A stretch of 64,000 nt of DNA. It comes from an uncultured bacterium. Its GTDB lineage: Bacteria > Planctomycetota > Phycisphaerae > Phycisphaerales > UBA1924. The position numbers were made by a program, and so were the translations under genes. The notes beneath the pieces are model-generated. The model worked only from the letters and a program-made list of their open reading frames with translations, did not search any database and was not told where the DNA came from. This document shows positions 26,375 to 35,203 of this stretch, piece after piece (position 1 is the first letter of the stretch; the number at the start of each line of letters is the position of its first letter). The DNA is taken from positions 62,001 through 126,000 of the forward strand of contig CAILKP010000073.1 in NCBI GenBank assembly GCA_903834785.1, read 5' to 3'.

Positions 26375-29300
26375 TCAGCGGCGGCGGCGTGCCGCGGCCA
26401 GAGCACCGAGGCCCAGGAGTACGGCGGCACCGGGGCTGGGAAGGTGCAGATAACCGCCACCCCACGGAACTACGGACTGGTTGGCGGCAAACAGGGAGTT
26501 GAGCCAGATCCAGTTGCCGTTCTCGCGAACGTAAACGTTGATGTTGTCGAGGAAGAGCGTTGAGCCGTTGATGAGCTGCAGCGACTCGAGTGCGGTGCCC
26601 TGGCCCACGCCGAAGATGTAGAAGGCCTCACCGAGGTTGGCGCCCCGGTTGCCATTGTCGACCAGATCGAGCATCTGCAGCTGGCCGGCACCCGCGGCGC
26701 TGCCGAGCACGACGCGCCCGACACCGAAGTTCCCGTTGTTCCCGGGGTTCATCGGGCCGATGTCGATGCCTGCTGCCTCGAAGAAGTGCAGGCCGGGAGC
26801 CGAGAAACTCAGGATGCCTTGCTGCATGATCCAGCCACTCTCGTTGGTGGCGTAGTTGTACATGTGCTTGCCGACCTCGAGCGTGGCGCCCGCGGCGACG
26901 CTGAGAATGCCGCCGCGGAACTGGACTGACCGGGTGACCGACATGGTCGAGTCGACGTCGGCGATGGTGGCGGCGGTCTGGGTCGGCAGCGTGAGGTCCC
27001 CGAACTCGATGCGTCCGCCGAGGCTGGCTGTAAAGCTGATGGCCGGGTTGCGGTTGTAGGGGTTGCTTGCGTTGAGCGTGGTCAGCGGCCCGAGGCGGAC
27101 GACCGAGCCGGGGTCGCGGGCCGAGAAGGCGAGCTCGTCGTCCTCATTGGGCATGATATTGATGTCACGCAGGCCGGTCATGTTGATCTGGCCGCCGTTG
27201 GTGGCGCGAATGCCGATCGTGTCGCGTCCGCTGTCGGTGGCAAACCGCAGCGAACGGATCGAGTTCATCGTCAGCACGCTGCCGGCGCCGTCGGCGGTGT
27301 ACTGGTTGAAGCTGCCACGCCAGTAGTACTGGTTCGAGACATCAACCGCCGAGATGTTCGAGAAGGTGACGCCGTTGGAAACGCCGATGATCGACTGATC
27401 GATGTTGCTCAGGGTGCCGATGTTGACCGTGCCGCCGGTATTGGTGAACTGGAGGTTGCTCTGCTGTAGCGTGGTCAGTGCGGGAGCGTTGAGCGTGCCG
27501 CCGGGAGCGACGTTCCAGGAGAGTCGCTGGGCGGTCGTCAGTGCCGGCAGCGAAATCGTGTTGCCAGAGCCAACCGTAAAGAGGATGCGGTCGTTGCGAT
27601 TGCCGCTCATCGAGGTCGTCCGCAGGTTCGAGAGATTCATCGTCGATCCCGCGCCGGTGACTTCGAAGTTGAGCGTGTCGTCTTCGCCCGGCTGGACCGA
27701 GACGGTGCGGAGCGACGAGAGGTTGACGCTGCCACCGTCGCGGGCGGCGATGGTGTAGGTGTTGTAGCCGCTGATGCCGTAGGTGATGTTCTGGATGCCC
27801 GATGCGTTAAGCTGGGAGCCAGCGCCTGTCGCGGCCAGAATGTCGTAGTTGGCGCTGTTGTAGAAGTACACGATGCTGTAGGAGGGGTCCGCCAGCGTTC
27901 CGCCGAAGACCGCGCCGCCCGAGACCAGGAACCTGGAGTTGTCGATGTTGGTGATGGTGCCGGTGCCTAGCGTGCGGCCGGGGGCGATGTTCCAGGTTGA
28001 CTCGGTGACCGAGGCAAGCGCCGGCATGCTCAGGGTCGAGGCGTCACCCAGGTTGAAGCTGAAGCGGTTGACGGAGGTCAGAGCCGGCAGTGAGAGCGTA
28101 CGGCCCGCGGCGAGGGTGACCGAGCCGTTATTGATGCTGGCCAGAGCCGGTGCGCTGAGGGTTGCGCCATCGGCGAGGTTGAAGTCCGTACGGCTGGCGG
28201 AGGCCAGCGCTGGCAGGCTCTGGCTCTGGCCGACGCCGACGTTGAACTGGACGCGGGCGTTGTCGCTGCCGCTAGCGATGTTGATGTTGGCCAGGGAGTT
28301 GAGGTTGATCGTGCCGCTGTCGGTGTTGAAGCGGAGGACGTCATCCTCGCCGTTTTGTGTGTTGATCGTGGTCAGGCCGCTGAGATTGACGACACCGCCG
28401 CTGCGAGCAGCGATGGTTTTGAACACGCGGCCGTAGTTGCTCGAGTATGTCATCGTCTGCAGCGTCGAGAGATTCAGCACGCTGCCGGCGCCGGTGGCGG
28501 TGAACAGGTCAAAGTCGTGGCCGTAGAAGTTGGCGCTTGACTGGTACGAGTAGCTGGTTGCGATGACGTTGTTGTAGTTGACGCCGCCGGTGACTCGGAT
28601 GGCATCACGGTCGATGTTGGTCAGCGGGGCCGTTGAGACGGCCCAGGTGGGTGAGGGCAGCAGCAAGGTCTCAGTCACCGAGGTGAGATTCGGAGCACTC
28701 AATGATGCGCCGCCGGTCAGATCGAACAGCATGCGGCTGCCCGCGGTCAGCGAGGGGAGGTTGAACGTGTACCCGCTGTCGGCTGTGAAGCGGACGCGGT
28801 CGTTGGTATTGCCGGTCATCACCGCGGTTGTCAGGCCGGTCAGGTTCATGCTGGAGCCCGAACCGGTGACCTCGAACTGCAGGTAGTCGTCCTCGCCGGG
28901 GTACACGTTCACACTGGTCAGGCCCGAGAGGTTGACACTGCCCCCGTCGCGGGCCGCAACCCGCACGAGGTACTGGCCGCTGGCGCCGTACTGAATTGTT
29001 TGGATAGTCGGCAGGCTGAGCGTGCTGCCGGCCCCCGTTGCCGCGAACATGTCGTTGTTGAAGTTGTAGATGTAGTTGTTGGTGTACGCCGTCGCCGAGA
29101 CGCCGCTGAAGGTCCGTCCGCCGGAGACCAGGAAGCGCGTGCCGTTGACATTGGAGAGCGGGCCGAGATTGAGCGTGTAACCCGGTGCCAGGGAGAGTGT
29201 GGAGTTGTTCAGAGTCGCCAGAGAGGGGGCTGAGAAGCTGGCGCCGGGCTCCAGAACCAGTTGCAGATTGTTTGCGCTGGTCAGCGCGGGAAGCGCAACG

Positions 29301-31204
29301 GATGATCCGCCGCCGACGGTGAAGCGGGTGGCGCCGTTGTTGTTGTTTGTGATCGTCGTCAGCCCCGACAGGTTGAGGCTCGAGCCTGCCCCCCGAACCT
29401 CGAAGTTCAGCGTGTCGTCATCGCCGTTGAAGTTGCTGACGTTGGTCACGCCCGAGAGGTTGATGGCTCCGCCGTCGATCGCGGCGATCGTGATCAGATT
29501 GGGCCCCGTGTTCGTCGCGTAGCGGATGCGGGCAACACCGGGCAGGTTGAGCTGGGTGCCGGCTCCCGTGGCTGAGAGCATGGTGAAGTTGCCGCCGAAG
29601 TAATAGGCCATGACGTAGTCGGTATCGGCGAAGCCGGACACCACGGCGCCGCCGGTGGCCAGCAACCGGGTGCTGTCGAACTCTGTCACCGAGCCGAAGG
29701 TCAGCGGGGATGCACCGTCGACGCTCAGCGTGGTCTGCGTGAGCGTGGTCAGATTCGGAGCCGAGAGCGTCGCCCCGGTGCCCATGGCAAACTCAACGCG
29801 GCCGGCGGTTGTCAGCGAAGGCAGGTTCAGGGCGAGGCCGGGGCCGACGGTAAAACGCACCCGGTCGTTGGTGTTCCCGTTGGCCGTGATCGTGGTGAGG
29901 CCGCTCAGGTTCAGCGTGCTGCCGGCGCCGGTGACCTCGAAGTTGATCGTTTCATCCTGCCCGCTGTAAACGCCGACGGTTCGGAGGCCGGAAAGATTGA
30001 GCGACCCGCCTGCTCGTGCGGCGATGCTTACTTGGTTCTGGCCCGAGTTCGTGCCGATCACCAGCGAGCGGATGCCCGCCAGGTTCAGTGTGCTGCCCGC
30101 ACCGGTTGCCGAGTACAGGTCGTAGTTGCCGCCGAAGTAGTAGACACTTGCGACATCGGTGTTCGGCGCGACGGAGCCATAGCTCTGGCCGTCTGCGACG
30201 GTGATGATCGTGTTGTCCAGATTGGAGAGGGTTCCGGTGGTGACGGTCCGCCCGCCCTGAATGTTCAGAACGCTCTTGCTCAGACGTGTCAGATTCGGGG
30301 CATTGAAGGTGGCACCGGTCGAGAGGTTCAGACGAATGCGGTCCGCGTCGACCAGCGCACCGAGGCTGAGCGAGCTTCCGGTGCCGAGGTTGAACTCGAC
30401 GGTGGTGTTGTCGTTACCCCCGGTCATGTTGATGGCATTGAGCGATGAGAGGTTCATCGTGCCGCCGTTATTGATGTTGATCGACAGGTAATCGTCCTCA
30501 CCCGGAGCGTTCTGGATCGTCTGCAGACCCGACATGCTGATGCTGCCGCCCTGCGTGGCGGTCAGGTCAAAGAAGTCGCGGTTGAACGAACTGCCGCCGA
30601 AGGTCAGCGTCGTGACCGAGTTGGCATTGAACTGGCTTCCCACCCCCGAAGCCGTGGCCAGCGATTGAGACAGATCGCTGTAGGCGTAGACATAGGTGTT
30701 CCAGGTCGTCGCCCCCAGGTCGATCCGCCCGCCCGCGGTTGCGGTGAAGCGCGAGTAGGGGTTGAGGGTGCAGCTCGTACCCGTCGCCTGGAACACGCTC
30801 GGCCCATCGACCCGCACCCAGCCGTTGATCGTCGCGTCATCCAGCACGCGGAACGTGCGGTTCAGGCCGACGATGAACGTCGAGTTACCCAGTGTGAAAT
30901 CCTGCAGTTCAATCACCGATGGGGTTGCGGCATCCAGTTGCACAGTTCGACCATCGCCGATCACGGCACTGAACAGGTTCAGCCCGGCATTCACGGGGAC
31001 GGCACCAGCCGGACCCCCGCTCCAGTTCAGTGCGTCGCCATAGTTATCGCTCCCTGCGCCGCGGGTAAACGTCAGCACGGTTCCGTTCTGGGCGTTGGCT
31101 GCCGCTCCGCAGAGCAACACGAGGGCAGCAGCGGCAGAAGCGATGCGGCGGCTGCGACGGACAGAGACCAGGGCGGCTGGGAATGGATTGCTGTACTGAC
31201 ACAT
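26375..31204 (-). CDS. Repetitive secreted beta-repeat protein with PEP-CTERM-like C-terminus
   Basis: 1609 residues from the ATG at 31204 (GGAG 9 bases upstream). The signal peptide ends AANAQ near residue 39. Most of the protein is built from diverged units of about 180 residues marked by ATGAGSxLNL, then AARxGGSxNLSGL, FEVTGAGSxxNLSGLTT, NDRVRFTVGxG and LSAPxLTTL. These look like beta-helix or autotransporter-type passenger repeats. The C-terminus reads LPSPGAAVLLGLGALAAARRRR, split here as a PSP motif, a hydrophobic stretch of about 13 residues and an Arg cluster. This is the three-part layout of PEP-CTERM sorting signals, recognised by an exosortase (established for the family). No exosortase is in the window. 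The gene lies 122 bp upstream of the giant CARDB gene on the same strand, with no terminator seen between. Confidence 0.85.
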   Translation of the reverse strand: MCQYSNPFPAALVSVRRSRRIASAAAALVLLCGAAANAQNGTVLTFTRGAGSDNYGDALNWSGGPAGAVPVNAGLNLFSAVIGDGRTVQLDAATPSVIELQDFTLGNSTFIVGLNRTFRVLDDATINGWVRVDGPSVFQATGTSCTLNPYSRFTATAGGRIDLGATTWNTYVYAYSDLSQSLATASGVGSQFNANSVTTLTFGGSSFNRDFFDLTATQGGSISMSGLQTIQNAPGEDDYLSININNGGTMNLSSLNAINMTGGNDNTTVEFNLGTGSSLSLGALVDADRIRLNLSTGATFNAPNLTRLSKSVLNIQGGRTVTTGTLSNLDNTIITVADGQSYGSVAPNTDVASVYYFGGNYDLYSATGAGSTLNLAGIRSLVIGTNSGQNQVSIAARAGGSLNLSGLRTVGVYSGQDETINFEVTGAGSTLNLSGLTTITANGNTNDRVRFTVGPGLALNLPSLTTAGRVEFAMGTGATLSAPNLTTLTQTTLSVDGASPLTFGSVTEFDSTRLLATGGAVVSGFADTDYVMAYYFGGNFTMLSATGAGTQLNLPGVARIRYATNTGPNLITIAAIDGGAINLSGVTNVSNFNGDDDTLNFEVRGAGSSLNLSGLTTITNNNNGATRFTVGGGSSVALPALTSANNLQLVLEPGASFSAPSLATLNNSTLSLAPGYTLNLGPLSNVNGTRFLVSGGRTFSGVSATAYTNNYIYNFNNDMFAATGAGSTLSLPTIQTIQYGASGQYLVRVAARDGGSVNLSGLTSVNVYPGEDDYLQFEVTGSGSSMNLTGLTTAVMTGNTNDRVRFTADSGYTFNLPSLTAGSRMLFDLTGGASLSAPNLTSVTETLLLPSPTWAVSTAPLTNIDRDAIRVTGGVNYNNVIATSYSYQSSANFYGHDFDLFTATGAGSVLNLSTLQTMTYSSNYGRVFKTIAARSGGVVNLSGLTTINTQNGEDDVLRFNTDSGTINLNSLANINIASGSDNARVQFNVGVGQSQSLPALASASRTDFNLADGATLSAPALASINNGSVTLAAGRTLSLPALTSVNRFSFNLGDASTLSMPALASVTESTWNIAPGRTLGTGTITNIDNSRFLVSGGAVFGGTLADPSYSIVYFYNSANYDILAATGAGSQLNASGIQNITYGISGYNTYTIAARDGGSVNLSSLRTVSVQPGEDDTLNFEVTGAGSTMNLSNLRTTSMSGNRNDRILFTVGSGNTISLPALTTAQRLSWNVAPGGTLNAPALTTLQQSNLQFTNTGGTVNIGTLSNIDQSIIGVSNGVTFSNISAVDVSNQYYWRGSFNQYTADGAGSVLTMNSIRSLRFATDSGRDTIGIRATNGGQINMTGLRDINIMPNEDDELAFSARDPGSVVRLGPLTTLNASNPYNRNPAISFTASLGGRIEFGDLTLPTQTAATIADVDSTMSVTRSVQFRGGILSVAAGATLEVGKHMYNYATNESGWIMQQGILSFSAPGLHFFEAAGIDIGPMNPGNNGNFGVGRVVLGSAAGAGQLQMLDLVDNGNRGANLGEAFYIFGVGQGTALESLQLINGSTLFLDNINVYVRENGNWIWLNSLFAANQSVVPWGGGYLHLPSPGAAVLLGLGALAAARRRR
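27280..30660 (-). repeat. Seven diverged ~540-bp coding repeats
   Basis: The marker segment encoding (S/T)A(T/D)GAGS recurs near 30640, 30100, 29560, 29020, 28485, 27815 and 27280. The spacing is about 540 bases except 28485 to 27815, which is about 670. The extra ~135 bases match a duplicated 45-residue sub-unit (LPALASASRTDFNLADG and LPALTSVNRFSFNLGDA). The first copy is the most diverged. Confidence 0.75.
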
Positions 31205-31569
31205 GGGCGTGCTCCGCAAAAGGGAGAAAGGGCAATAAACTACAGGAAAGAGGTTCACTCTGAACCGAAACGACACAACCCACTCGATTGGGTCGGCGGC
31301 AAGTTCCGCATCCATGCGGAACGGGGACCTTGGTTGCTTAGCTCGTGTGGTCTACCCCAGAATGAGGGGACTGCTCTGGCGGACTCCAGTTGGGCTCCAT
31401 TCAGACTAAATCGGGAAGCCGACGCTGTCAAGGCCGGCGAGAGTGATTTTATGGAAAAAGTGAAAAATACTGGCGTGGCCCGTTAGCGGTTTTCGCTTGC
31501 GCTTGTACACTTTCTTGATGTAGTGATGCAGCTTGCCTCGCTGCCTTGAGAGAAGCAGGAGAACGGATC
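31205..31569. other. Intergenic region between divergent surface-protein genes
   Basis: This 365-bp region separates the repetitive protein (-) from the lectin-like protein (+), so it should hold both promoters. I see a 15-base inverted repeat at 31252-31266 and AT-richer sequence around 31441-31525 than in the flanks. No sigma-70 pair is convincing: TTGCGC at 31497 with TAGTGA at 31521 is the best on the plus strand. No RNA gene was recognised. Confidence 0.5.
31252..31266. promoter_or_regulatory. Inverted repeat, possible operator
   Basis: GGTTCA and TGAACC form a perfect 6-bp inverted repeat around CTC, 48 bases upstream of the start of the 1609-residue surface protein. It could be a regulator site or the stem of a 5' leader. 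With arms this short, chance is possible. Confidence 0.3.
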
Positions 31570-33051
31570 ATGAATGCTCGATTGCTCTTCACCGCGATGC
31601 TGCTGCCGTGCGGGTCGGCCTTTGCCCAGCCGGCAAACAACTTTTGCGATTCGCCGGCGGCGGTGAGCGGCACAGGATCGTTCTTCTTTTCGACCATCAA
31701 CGCGTCGACCGATGGCCCTCCGCTTTCCGGTTTCGCGGCGGGAATGGCCTTCAACGACGTCTGGTTCTGCTGGACCGCGGCGGCAACGGGACGCTTTGTG
31801 TTCTCAACCTGTGGTACAACCACGCTCGACACCGTGCTGGCGGTCTACCCGCAGTGCGGCTGCCTGAGCTTCTCCCAGTCGCCGCTCGCCGCCAATGACG
31901 ATGCGTGCGGCACGCAGAGCCGTGTTGAGATTGACGCGGTTGCGGGCAGCTCGTACTTCGTCCGGATTGGCTCCTACGCGACCACCCAGTTCGGCGCGGG
32001 CAACCTCTCGGTGCAGGCGATCAACCCGGGCACGGGGACCGATGTCTGCTCCGGTGCAACGCCGGTCGTCGCGGGGTCACCGATTCCCTTCTCGCTCGCC
32101 GCATCGACCAGTGAGATCGCTGGCACGCTCCCGATTTCCTGCGGCCTGGGCAACGTGTACAACGATGTATGGTTCGTTTTCACCCCGCCTGCCAGTGGGC
32201 CCTACCGCATCGCCACGTGCAACCAGACGACCGCCGATACTGTGCTGGCGGTCTATGCAGGGCCGTTGTGCCCGACAGCCGGTATCGCCCCCGTGGTCTG
32301 CGATGACGATTCCTGCGGCAGCCAATCCTCGGTGGTCCTGCCGGCGATCGGTGGAACGCCATACTTCGTCCGCGTTGGTGGCTATTCGGCCTCGACCAGG
32401 GGCAGCGGCACGCTCAGCGTTGACTCGGCCCTGGTGCTCGGCCCCGTCGCGAGCCCTGACGGCTCGCGTCAGTACTTCCTGCTCGACAGCATGTCGTGGA
32501 TGCAGGCCAACGCCTCGGCGATCGCCATGGGCGGAACGCTGGCCGCCATCGGCTCAGTGGAGGAGAACGGATTCCTGGCTGATGCCGTCCTGCGGTTTGA
32601 TTCTCAGGATCGGCTGGGGTGGATCGGAATCAATGATGCTTCGGCGGCCAACGCCTTTGGCTGGTCGTCTGGCGAGGCAGTTAGTTATACCAACTGGCTC
32701 AGTGGCCAGCCGCGGGTGTCGGCATCAGAGAACTACGGCGTGCTGGATAGTGCGTCGGGCGCATGGTCCAGCCGCGTGAACCAGCCGGCCAGTGATCGCA
32801 TCTACGGAATCGTGGAGCTCGGTGCACCGGTGGTGACAACCTGCGTGGCCGACGTCTCCGGCGGTCCGGATGTCGGCTTGAGCCCCGATGGCACGGTGGA
32901 CGGTGCCGACTTCATCGGTTTTATCAACTCGTTTGGCATCGGAGACGCTTCGGTCGACAACTCGGCTGATGTGGACCCACCGGGCGGCGACGGCACGATC
33001 GACGGCAGCGACTTCATCGCGTTTATCAACGCATTTGCCGTCGGCTGCTGA
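31570..33051 (+). CDS. Secreted protein: pre-peptidase repeats, C-type-lectin-like domain, Gly-Cys dockerin tail
   Basis: 493 residues from the ATG at 31570, preceded by AGGAG. The signal peptide ends SAFAQ near residue 20. Two similar ~130-residue domains follow, each with NDVWF, T(T/A)DTVLAVY, a Cys-rich strand and YFVRIG/YFVRVG, as in pre-peptidase C-terminal-type domains. A C-type-lectin-like domain comes next (MSWMQANASAIAMGGTLA, LGWIGINDAS, WSSGEAVSYTNW, ENYG). The C-terminus is a two-loop dockerin-like domain ending VGC, nearly the same as the end of the 3692-residue protein. I infer an extracellular carbohydrate- or matrix-binding protein sharing a sorting or attachment route with that protein. 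No terminator was found downstream. Confidence 0.82.
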   Translation: MNARLLFTAMLLPCGSAFAQPANNFCDSPAAVSGTGSFFFSTINASTDGPPLSGFAAGMAFNDVWFCWTAAATGRFVFSTCGTTTLDTVLAVYPQCGCLSFSQSPLAANDDACGTQSRVEIDAVAGSSYFVRIGSYATTQFGAGNLSVQAINPGTGTDVCSGATPVVAGSPIPFSLAASTSEIAGTLPISCGLGNVYNDVWFVFTPPASGPYRIATCNQTTADTVLAVYAGPLCPTAGIAPVVCDDDSCGSQSSVVLPAIGGTPYFVRVGGYSASTRGSGTLSVDSALVLGPVASPDGSRQYFLLDSMSWMQANASAIAMGGTLAAIGSVEENGFLADAVLRFDSQDRLGWIGINDASAANAFGWSSGEAVSYTNWLSGQPRVSASENYGVLDSASGAWSSRVNQPASDRIYGIVELGAPVVTTCVADVSGGPDVGLSPDGTVDGADFIGFINSFGIGDASVDNSADVDPPGGDGTIDGSDFIAFINAFAVGC

Positions 33052-33481
33052 TGGTTCCCGCGAACTCGGGATTCGACAAGCTGATGCTCCCGCATCGATG
33101 GCTCACCGTCGTGTTGAGCGACGGCTGAAAGCGTCCCTTGCTGGGGAGCGGTTTCTGTGGACCTGCTTTCTCAGTGCCCTTGGGGATCGCCCATTCGAGA
33201 TCGAGCGTTGTTGGGAGCTGCGCTGCTCAGTCACACCAGTCATCGCTCGCACGAAGCTATGCCGCCGTCAGACCGGAAGTGATCGTCGTTCCTTGCCACA
33301 GATTGACGGATCTTGTCGTCCAAATCTCGTAAACGCCATCGGTGTGGTCTGATCAAAGTCACGATCGAACCAATGAATCGACCCGATGAGGACTGCACAG
33401 CCACCGGGAGCGTTGTCCCGGCCATCACCATCGAAGAGCCGGGGTCGACCGACGTGCGGGTTCTGCGAGCGGTGAGCCGGA
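33052..33481. other. 430-bp stretch without a supported gene
   Basis: It lies between the lectin-like gene (+) and the end of the histidine kinase (-). A short hairpin (CCGTCG/CGACGG) sits at 33106-33124 with no T-run. Several short open frames cross it, but none has a ribosome site with recognisable protein. Base composition looks less GC-rich than the flanking genes. It may hold a decayed gene. Confidence 0.4.
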
Positions 33482-34453
33482 TTACGGCAGACGGGGTTCA
33501 GCGGGCAGCATGATCTCAAAGAGCGCGCCGCGAAGGGAACTGGGTGCAGGTTCCGCTGGCGTTGCCGACCCGCTGGTAAGATTGCGAGCCGTCACCCGCC
33601 CCCCGTGAGCATCCACGATCCGGTGGACGATGGCCAGCCCCAGACCAGTGCCATCGGAGCGGGTTGTGAAGAATGGCTCGAAGAGGCGAGGCAGAATGTC
33701 CGGGGGAACTCCCGGGCCGTTGTCGGCGACACAGACTGCGGACATCAGCCGCACATCGCCGTTGCTATCGCGGACTTTCCGCTGCTGAACCGAGATCTCG
33801 ATCTTCGGCTCGGCGACCTTGTGCTCGGCCATGGCTTCCGCGGCGTTGCGGATAAGGTTCACCAGCGCCTGACGAAGCAGATCAGGGTCCCCTGTCAGCG
33901 ACTGGTTCGATGGCTTGATCTCAATGGTCAGGTTGGCCCACGCCGGACTGCCGGAACGGGCGGACTCCACGCTCGCCTCAACCAGATCCGCTGCATCGAA
34001 GCCCACTGCTCTGGTTCGAAGCTCGCGGGCGAAGGCAAGCACATCGCCGACGACGTGCTCCAGGCGAACGACCGACAGATCAATCTTCTCGGCCACAGCC
34101 AGCGGTGCCGGCTGGCTCGCCAGATCGTCCCGCAGCATACGGGCGTAGAGGCGGATGCTTCCCAAAGGGTTGCGGATTTCATGAGCAATACCCGCGGCCA
34201 TCTCGCCCAGCATCGCCAGATGACGCGAACGTTCGGCCTGCGCCTTTGCATCGGTCAGTTGCTCGCGCAGCGTCGCGATCTCGCCCTGGAGCTGTTCATG
34301 CGTCCGCGTGAGCTTAGTCGTCACCTCGTTGAAGGCTTCAATCAGCGCGGCCAGTTCGGCAGCGGAGATGCTCGCCGGTGACGATGGGACCGGTGCTCCA
34401 GTCAGGGGAGCGACGCTGGTGGTGAACTCTTGCGGAAGCAACGGGGTGGTCAT
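33482..34453 (-). CDS. Soluble sensor histidine kinase
   Basis: About 323 residues from the ATG at 34453; an ATG at 34480 and a GTG at 34522 are alternatives, and no clear ribosome site decides. No membrane segment or PAS domain is visible. An N-terminal coiled coil (~residues 35-80, EQLQGEIATLREQLTDAKAQ) leads into the dimerisation domain with phospho-accepting His91 in AHEIRNPLGS, then an ATPase domain with N-box NLIRNAAEAM, G1 DNGPGVP, F-box FEPFFTTR and G2 GTGLGLAIV. The layout is that of NtrB/FlrB-type kinases, which act on sigma-54 response regulators. It lies about 100 bp after a FlgN-like gene, so flagellar control is plausible (inference). No response regulator is in the window. Confidence 0.85.
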   Translation of the reverse strand: MTTPLLPQEFTTSVAPLTGAPVPSSPASISAAELAALIEAFNEVTTKLTRTHEQLQGEIATLREQLTDAKAQAERSRHLAMLGEMAAGIAHEIRNPLGSIRLYARMLRDDLASQPAPLAVAEKIDLSVVRLEHVVGDVLAFARELRTRAVGFDAADLVEASVESARSGSPAWANLTIEIKPSNQSLTGDPDLLRQALVNLIRNAAEAMAEHKVAEPKIEISVQQRKVRDSNGDVRLMSAVCVADNGPGVPPDILPRLFEPFFTTRSDGTGLGLAIVHRIVDAHGGRVTARNLTSGSATPAEPAPSSLRGALFEIMLPAEPRLP

Positions 34454-34553
34454 CGAGTGGCTCGGCTCGGAGCGAAGCATCCGGGCGGTAGTCAAGCTGA
34501 GAAGTTGTGACGGTGAACACACGATACGATGAAAGTCGCTCTGGCCTTGCGGC

Positions 34554-35141
34554 TCAGCCGTGGCGGTCCTGATAGACCACGCCCAGTGGCGCATCAAGCC
34601 CGCCATACGCCTGGGCCGCGCCGCGGGTGACCACGGTACCTGCCATCTGCCGGGCGACATCGTCGCGGTGCGTCTTCAGGGCGGTCTGATCAGCCGCATC
34701 GCGGCGTTCGATTCCCAGCAGCGTGGTGTCCAGTCTGGCTGCCGCGGTTTCAAGTGCTTCGCGGTGTTCCGGAGCCGCCGCGGCGAGGATCGCTCGCTGG
34801 CGGTCAAAGTTGGCAGTCGCCGGTGCAGATCCTAAGCCCCGGTGGGTTGTTCCGAGCGGCTTGATCATTGCCTCGGCAACTGCGCGGCACTCCTCCGCGC
34901 CGTGCTGCAGTTCGGTGACGACCGGCTCGCGCGCGTGGATCAGTTCGGCGACAGCATCAAACTGGCGGCCCAGCAATGCCGCGGACTGGGCATTGCTCAG
35001 CCGTTCCAGTCGGTCGGCACGTTCCTGTTGCTCTGCGAGAAGGCGGATGAGCCGGAGCGTCAGGGATTTGATGTCCTGCCCCGGCTGTAGCTGCGAAACG
35101 GTGTTTGCTTCAGCCGGCTCCGCCGGCATCTTGCGGTTCAT
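34554..35141 (-). CDS. FlgN-like flagellar export chaperone (tentative)
   Basis: 195 residues, mostly long amphipathic helices: LIRLLAEQQERADRLERLSNAQ, then LLGRQFDAVAELIHAREPVV and a C-terminal VVTRGAAQAYGG. The pattern of early heptads, a central helical hairpin and a short tail matches FlgN-family chaperones for hook-associated proteins, but similarity is structural rather than by clear motif. It sits between a TPR protein and a histidine kinase of the flagellar-regulator type, all on the minus strand. A different small coiled-coil protein is possible. Confidence 0.5.
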   Translation of the reverse strand: MNRKMPAEPAEANTVSQLQPGQDIKSLTLRLIRLLAEQQERADRLERLSNAQSAALLGRQFDAVAELIHAREPVVTELQHGAEECRAVAEAMIKPLGTTHRGLGSAPATANFDRQRAILAAAAPEHREALETAAARLDTTLLGIERRDAADQTALKTHRDDVARQMAGTVVTRGAAQAYGGLDAPLGVVYQDRHG

Positions 35142-35203
35142 GTTCTCGTTCCTTGCCGCGGAAGTTCGCCGGCGGCGGGGGGAAGGTGGAAGTTCTCGGA
35201 ATG

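Noticed and set aside
27280-30660. Possible CRISPR or DNA satellite array
   Set aside because: The repeats are ~540 bases, diverged and in frame within one protein. There are no short identical repeats with unique spacers.
33313-33513. Small plus-strand open frame running into the kinase 3' end
   Set aside because: No convincing ribosome site or recognisable sequence. It overlaps the kinase stop region. Kept as uncertain only.
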